From Christiangramia aestuarii (GTDB lineage: Bacteria > Bacteroidota > Bacteroidia > Flavobacteriales > Flavobacteriaceae), in contig NZ_VJVW01000002.1 in assembly GCF_009735585.1 (NCBI RefSeq), positions 638,210 to 702,209 of the forward strand: a stretch of DNA of 64,000 bases, written 5' to 3'. Positions 61,405-64,000 of this stretch are shown piece by piece (position 1 is the stretch's first letter; each line of letters begins with the position of its first letter). The position numbers and the translations under genes are program-made. The notes beneath the pieces were generated by a model. It ran no database searches. It had not been told where the DNA came from and worked only from the letters and a program-made list of their open reading frames with translations.

Positions 61405-62368
61405 AGGACAGATATCTCAGTTCATTGAGAAATATTATTTACACTTTAACGCTGCAGCTCTTGTAGATGCGGCAAAAGATTACGAAAAACAACTGGAGAA
61501 CGGCTCAAAGATGCTGGTTTCCCTTGCGGGTGCAATGAGTACCGCCGAGCTTGGGAAGATCTTTGCAGAGATGATCCGCCAGGATAAAGTTCATATCATT
61601 TCCTGTACGGGTGCAAACCTGGAGGAGGATGTGATGAACCTGGTAGCGCATTCGCATTATAAAAGAGTTCCTAACTATCGTGACCTTACTCCGCAGGAGG
61701 AATGGGACCTGTTGGAAAAAGGATTGAACCGTGTGACCGATACCTGTATTCCTGAAGAAGAAGCCTTCAGAAGGATACAGGAGCATATTTTCAAGATCTG
61801 GAAAGATGCCGAAGAAAAAGGTGAGCGCTATTTCCCTCATGAGTTTCTGCACAAACTGCTGTTAAGCGGGGTGATGGAAGAACATTACGAAATAGACATC
61901 AAGGATTCATGGATGTATGCTGCGGCAGAAAAGAACCTACCCATGGTAGTTCCGGGTTGGGAAGATTCAACTCTGGGAAATATTTTCGCATCTTATGTAC
62001 TGAAAGGTGAATTAAAAGCGAGCACCATGAAGTCTGGAATAGAATACATGACCTTCCTTGCCGACTGGTACACTGAGAATTCTGATAACGGAATTGGTTT
62101 CTTCCAGATTGGTGGTGGTATTGCCGGTGATTTCCCTATTTGTGTGGTGCCTATGCTTTACCAGGATATGGAAAGAACAGATACTCCATTCTGGAGCTAT
62201 TTCTGCCAGATCTCAGATTCGACTACTAGTTACGGGTCTTATTCCGGAGCGGTGCCAAATGAGAAGATCACCTGGGGTAAATTAGACATCAATACACCCA
62301 AACATATCATAGAAAGTGATGCAACCATTGTTGCTCCCCTGGTTTTTGCATATCTCCTGGATATGTAA
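61397..62368 (+). CDS. deoxyhypusine synthase family protein lacking the usual active Lys
   Basis: 323 residues. NAD-binding motifs VSLAGAMSTAELGKI and SCTGANLEEDV, and C-terminal KITWGKLDINTPKHI match DHS. In human DHS the active Lys follows a GGG loop; the aligned loop here (IGGGIAGDF, 238-246) has Gly244 at that place. Bacteria lack the eIF5A target. After SpeA and SpeB, the likely job is a polyamine transfer such as putrescine to homospermidine, a known main polyamine of flavobacteria; this is inference. Confidence 0.82.
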   Translation: MSKGQISQFIEKYYLHFNAAALVDAAKDYEKQLENGSKMLVSLAGAMSTAELGKIFAEMIRQDKVHIISCTGANLEEDVMNLVAHSHYKRVPNYRDLTPQEEWDLLEKGLNRVTDTCIPEEEAFRRIQEHIFKIWKDAEEKGERYFPHEFLHKLLLSGVMEEHYEIDIKDSWMYAAAEKNLPMVVPGWEDSTLGNIFASYVLKGELKASTMKSGIEYMTFLADWYTENSDNGIGFFQIGGGIAGDFPICVVPMLYQDMERTDTPFWSYFCQISDSTTSYGSYSGAVPNEKITWGKLDINTPKHIIESDATIVAPLVFAYLLDM

Positions 62369-62391
62369 TTAACAAATAATTACAGGTAGTT

Positions 62392-62436
62392 AAAGCTGTT
62401 CAATAGGTCATTTTGATTAATATTGAACAGCTTTTT
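62392..62436 (+). terminator. intrinsic terminator of the polyamine operon
   Basis: AAAGCTGTTCAAT pairs with ATTGAACAGCTTT, followed by a short T-run; 24 bases after the DHS-like stop. Confidence 0.85.
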
Positions 62437-62450
62437 CATTTATAGACACT

Positions 62451-63086
62451 ATGCAAGACTGGCCTATTTTCGCGATCGGGTTTCTCGCCCAGCTCCTGTT
62501 TTCGGCCAGGCTTATTTCACAGTGGTTCCTTTCTGAAAAATCACAAAAGGTAGAAACACCTGTCCTGTTCTGGAAACTCAGCCTATTGGCTTCCATCTTA
62601 CTATTCACTTATGGTTATTTGAGAGAAGACCTTGCCATCATGCTGGGGCAGTTCCTCATTTATGGAGTCTACTGGCGTAATCTGGTCTTAATGGGAGAGT
62701 GGAAAAAAAGGAACCTTTTCTTTAAGGCATTGGTGAATATTTTCCCTTCCGGAATTGCCGCTTATATCATTTTCTTCGGAAGCCTTACCTGGTCTGATCT
62801 TTTTAAATCTGAAAATATCTCCGGATGGCTTATCGGCCTTGGGATCCTAGCCCAGATAATTTATACCTCGAGGTTCTTTTATCAGTGGTACTATTCTGAA
62901 ATGAACCAGGAATCTTCCCTGCCCATGGGATTCTGGATATTAAGCCTGATTGGTTCGAGCCTATTATTTACTTACGGTATATTTCGTCATGATCCTGTGC
63001 TTATTGCGGCCCATTTCTTTGGTGCCATCATTTATATGAGAGATATGTACCTACTGAAAAAGACTAGTAAGCAACCTGCGGCTTAG
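62451..63086 (+). CDS. protein with two tandem LAB_N (lipid-A-disaccharide synthase N-terminal) domains
   Basis: 211 residues, an internal duplication of the three-helix LAB_N unit. Copies begin GFLAQLLFSARLISQWF (about 7-23) and LGILAQIIYTSRFFYQWYYS (about 120-140), each followed by a GS-S/SILLFTYG helix and RNLVLM/RDMYLL end. LAB_N domains are also found as stand-alone lipid-glycosylation factors. The first half starts 14 bases after the terminator. 3' end overlaps the next, convergent gene by 23 bases. Confidence 0.85.
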   Translation: MQDWPIFAIGFLAQLLFSARLISQWFLSEKSQKVETPVLFWKLSLLASILLFTYGYLREDLAIMLGQFLIYGVYWRNLVLMGEWKKRNLFFKALVNIFPSGIAAYIIFFGSLTWSDLFKSENISGWLIGLGILAQIIYTSRFFYQWYYSEMNQESSLPMGFWILSLIGSSLLFTYGIFRHDPVLIAAHFFGAIIYMRDMYLLKKTSKQPAA

Positions 63087-64000
63087 ATCTCTGAAAAAGG
63101 TCCCTTCCTAAATAGTATAGAACGACCAGGTATTCCAGGGCCAGCAACCAGGGATTTTCCTGAAATTCGGGGTTCGAATAAGCGAAATAACTCAGTATTA
63201 CCACCAGCGTCCAGGCCAGCATATATTTGAATTCGGTAAAAAGGCTAAGCATTAATGGGATCGCCAGGTACCATGGATGCACGGTAGTTGATAGTAGCAG
63301 GTAAGCAGTCACGGCAAATAACATATTTTCTATTAATTGCCTGCTTGTCGCATTATTCCTAAAGAAACTAAGACCCAGGATGATCAATAAGCTTATTGCA
63401 GGAAGTACTTTCCCTGCCGTCTCAATGATATTATATCCCTTCACCTGGAAACCAACCCAGCGCACCAAGTAATAGATGCTAGCATTGAACTCGAATTTCC
63501 CGAACCATAGACCTATACTCGCCATAAAATTGCTGAAGATTTCTTCGGAATAAAATGGAACAAAGGAAATTGCCAGGGTAGCGATCACTAGTAGATAGTA
63601 AGTAATGAGCTTCGAAAAATTCAGCGATCTTTTATCGGTTGAAAAATAGTTGAAAAACAGTGGCAGCAACATTAACGGTAGTAGTTTTATGGATACAGAA
63701 AGACCAAAAACCAGGGCGCTTATCATCCATTTTCTTGTTTGCAGTAGGTATAAGGACAGAACCAGGAAAAAGACCATTACCGATTCGAAATGAAGATTAC
63801 CGGTCATTTCAATAATGATGAAAGGATTCAGGATATACCAGAAGATCCTGTACTCCGGCAGCCCTAGCGACCTTAAAAGTTTCCTCCCGAAAATAAGAGT
63901 TCCCAGGTCGGCAAGAATAATCATAAGCCGGAAAATGATCACCGATCCTAAAATGCTCGAGGTAGAAAGATAGCCGGAAATTGCAAAAAGGAACTGATTC
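63064..64000 (-). CDS. GT-C/DUF2029-like membrane glycosyltransferase, 5' end outside window
   Basis: At least 311 residues, with the frame open to the right edge. Many helices (VFGLSVSIKLLPLMLLPLFF, AVTAYLLLSTTVHPWYLAIP, WTLVVILSYFAYS). The HPWYLAI segment and topology are those of polyprenyl-phosphate-sugar dependent GT-C transferases; exact family not resolved. It and the LAB_N gene could act together on lipid-linked sugars. Confidence 0.7.
   Translation of the reverse strand, partial: NQFLFAISGYLSTSSILGSVIIFRLMIILADLGTLIFGRKLLRSLGLPEYRIFWYILNPFIIIEMTGNLHFESVMVFFLVLSLYLLQTRKWMISALVFGLSVSIKLLPLMLLPLFFNYFSTDKRSLNFSKLITYYLLVIATLAISFVPFYSEEIFSNFMASIGLWFGKFEFNASIYYLVRWVGFQVKGYNIIETAGKVLPAISLLIILGLSFFRNNATSRQLIENMLFAVTAYLLLSTTVHPWYLAIPLMLSLFTEFKYMLAWTLVVILSYFAYSNPEFQENPWLLALEYLVVLYYLGRDLFQRSKPQVAY

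Overview
The window looks like a chromosomal segment of a marine-type Flavobacteriaceae bacterium (Bacteroidota, Christiangramella/Gramella-like). I base this on AT-leaning codon use, flavobacterial -7 promoter boxes (TAnnTTTG), several families typical of the phylum (DUF4230, DUF4260, DUF4494, M56/TonB-type proteins, many lipoproteins), a mevalonate pathway cluster and an arginine-to-polyamine cluster ending in a deoxyhypusine-synthase-like enzyme. About 67 protein genes and one tRNA (Leu, UAG) are supported. I see no insertion sequence, prophage, CRISPR array, rRNA or SusCD pair. Species assignment and all family calls are by eye.

Layout. 0-2.3 kb: tail of an M56/TonB-like protein, a TPR gene broken by an in-frame TAG, and a TonB-like lipoprotein. 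2.5-14.5 kb: housekeeping and domain-of-unknown-function genes (YciI, GT2, ruvC-hemW, cyclase-DUF4260-DUF4230, YjbR, MutS-like ATPase, GIY-YIG nuclease, YdjM-like, DUF885, PhnA, VF530), with many palindromic repeats between them. 14.6-20.1 kb: orphan LytTR regulator with a degenerate receiver, lipoprotein, M49 peptidase and M20 dipeptidase. 20.4 kb: tRNA-Leu with promoter and terminator. 20.6-31.9 kb: lipoprotein, ene-reductase, AhpD-like protein, methyltransferase, TPR/class III cyclase, GNAT, M20 peptidase and haloalkane dehalogenase. 32-36.6 kb: MBOAT/SGNH-like O-acylation pair, CAT-like acetyltransferase, intradiol dioxygenase. 36.8-41.6 kb: aminopeptidase P, DUF4494, and a GT2 synthase behind a sigma-54-type promoter. 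41.8-47.2 kb: fructan/sucrose locus (sugar porter, GH32, GNAT, fructokinase). 48-52 kb: TerC, then a DUF1989-PaiB-YqcI/YcgG operon. 52-58.8 kb: GDPD, flavoprotein, TspO, mevalonate operon (diphosphomevalonate decarboxylase, mevalonate kinase, UbiA prenyltransferase) and a pseudouridine synthase. 59-62.4 kb: arginine decarboxylase, agmatinase, DHS-like. 62.4-64 kb: tandem LAB_N protein and a partial GT-C-like membrane protein.

The most unusual signal is the repeat system. In the first ~19 kb I count about 18 copies of a palindromic element with constant ends (GTCA ... TCT) and interchangeable stem cores. Most copies lie as inward-facing pairs only 4-27 bases apart, but one pair brackets a complete GIY-YIG nuclease gene, whose stop codon overlaps the right-hand copy. 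A second, unrelated AT-rich dispersed repeat likewise brackets a four-helix-bundle protein gene inserted inside the mevalonate operon. The two units share the same architecture: one small gene whose ends touch inverted copies of an intergenic repeat. I propose them as repeat-flanked single-gene cassettes, with the gene-less pairs as their non-autonomous forms.
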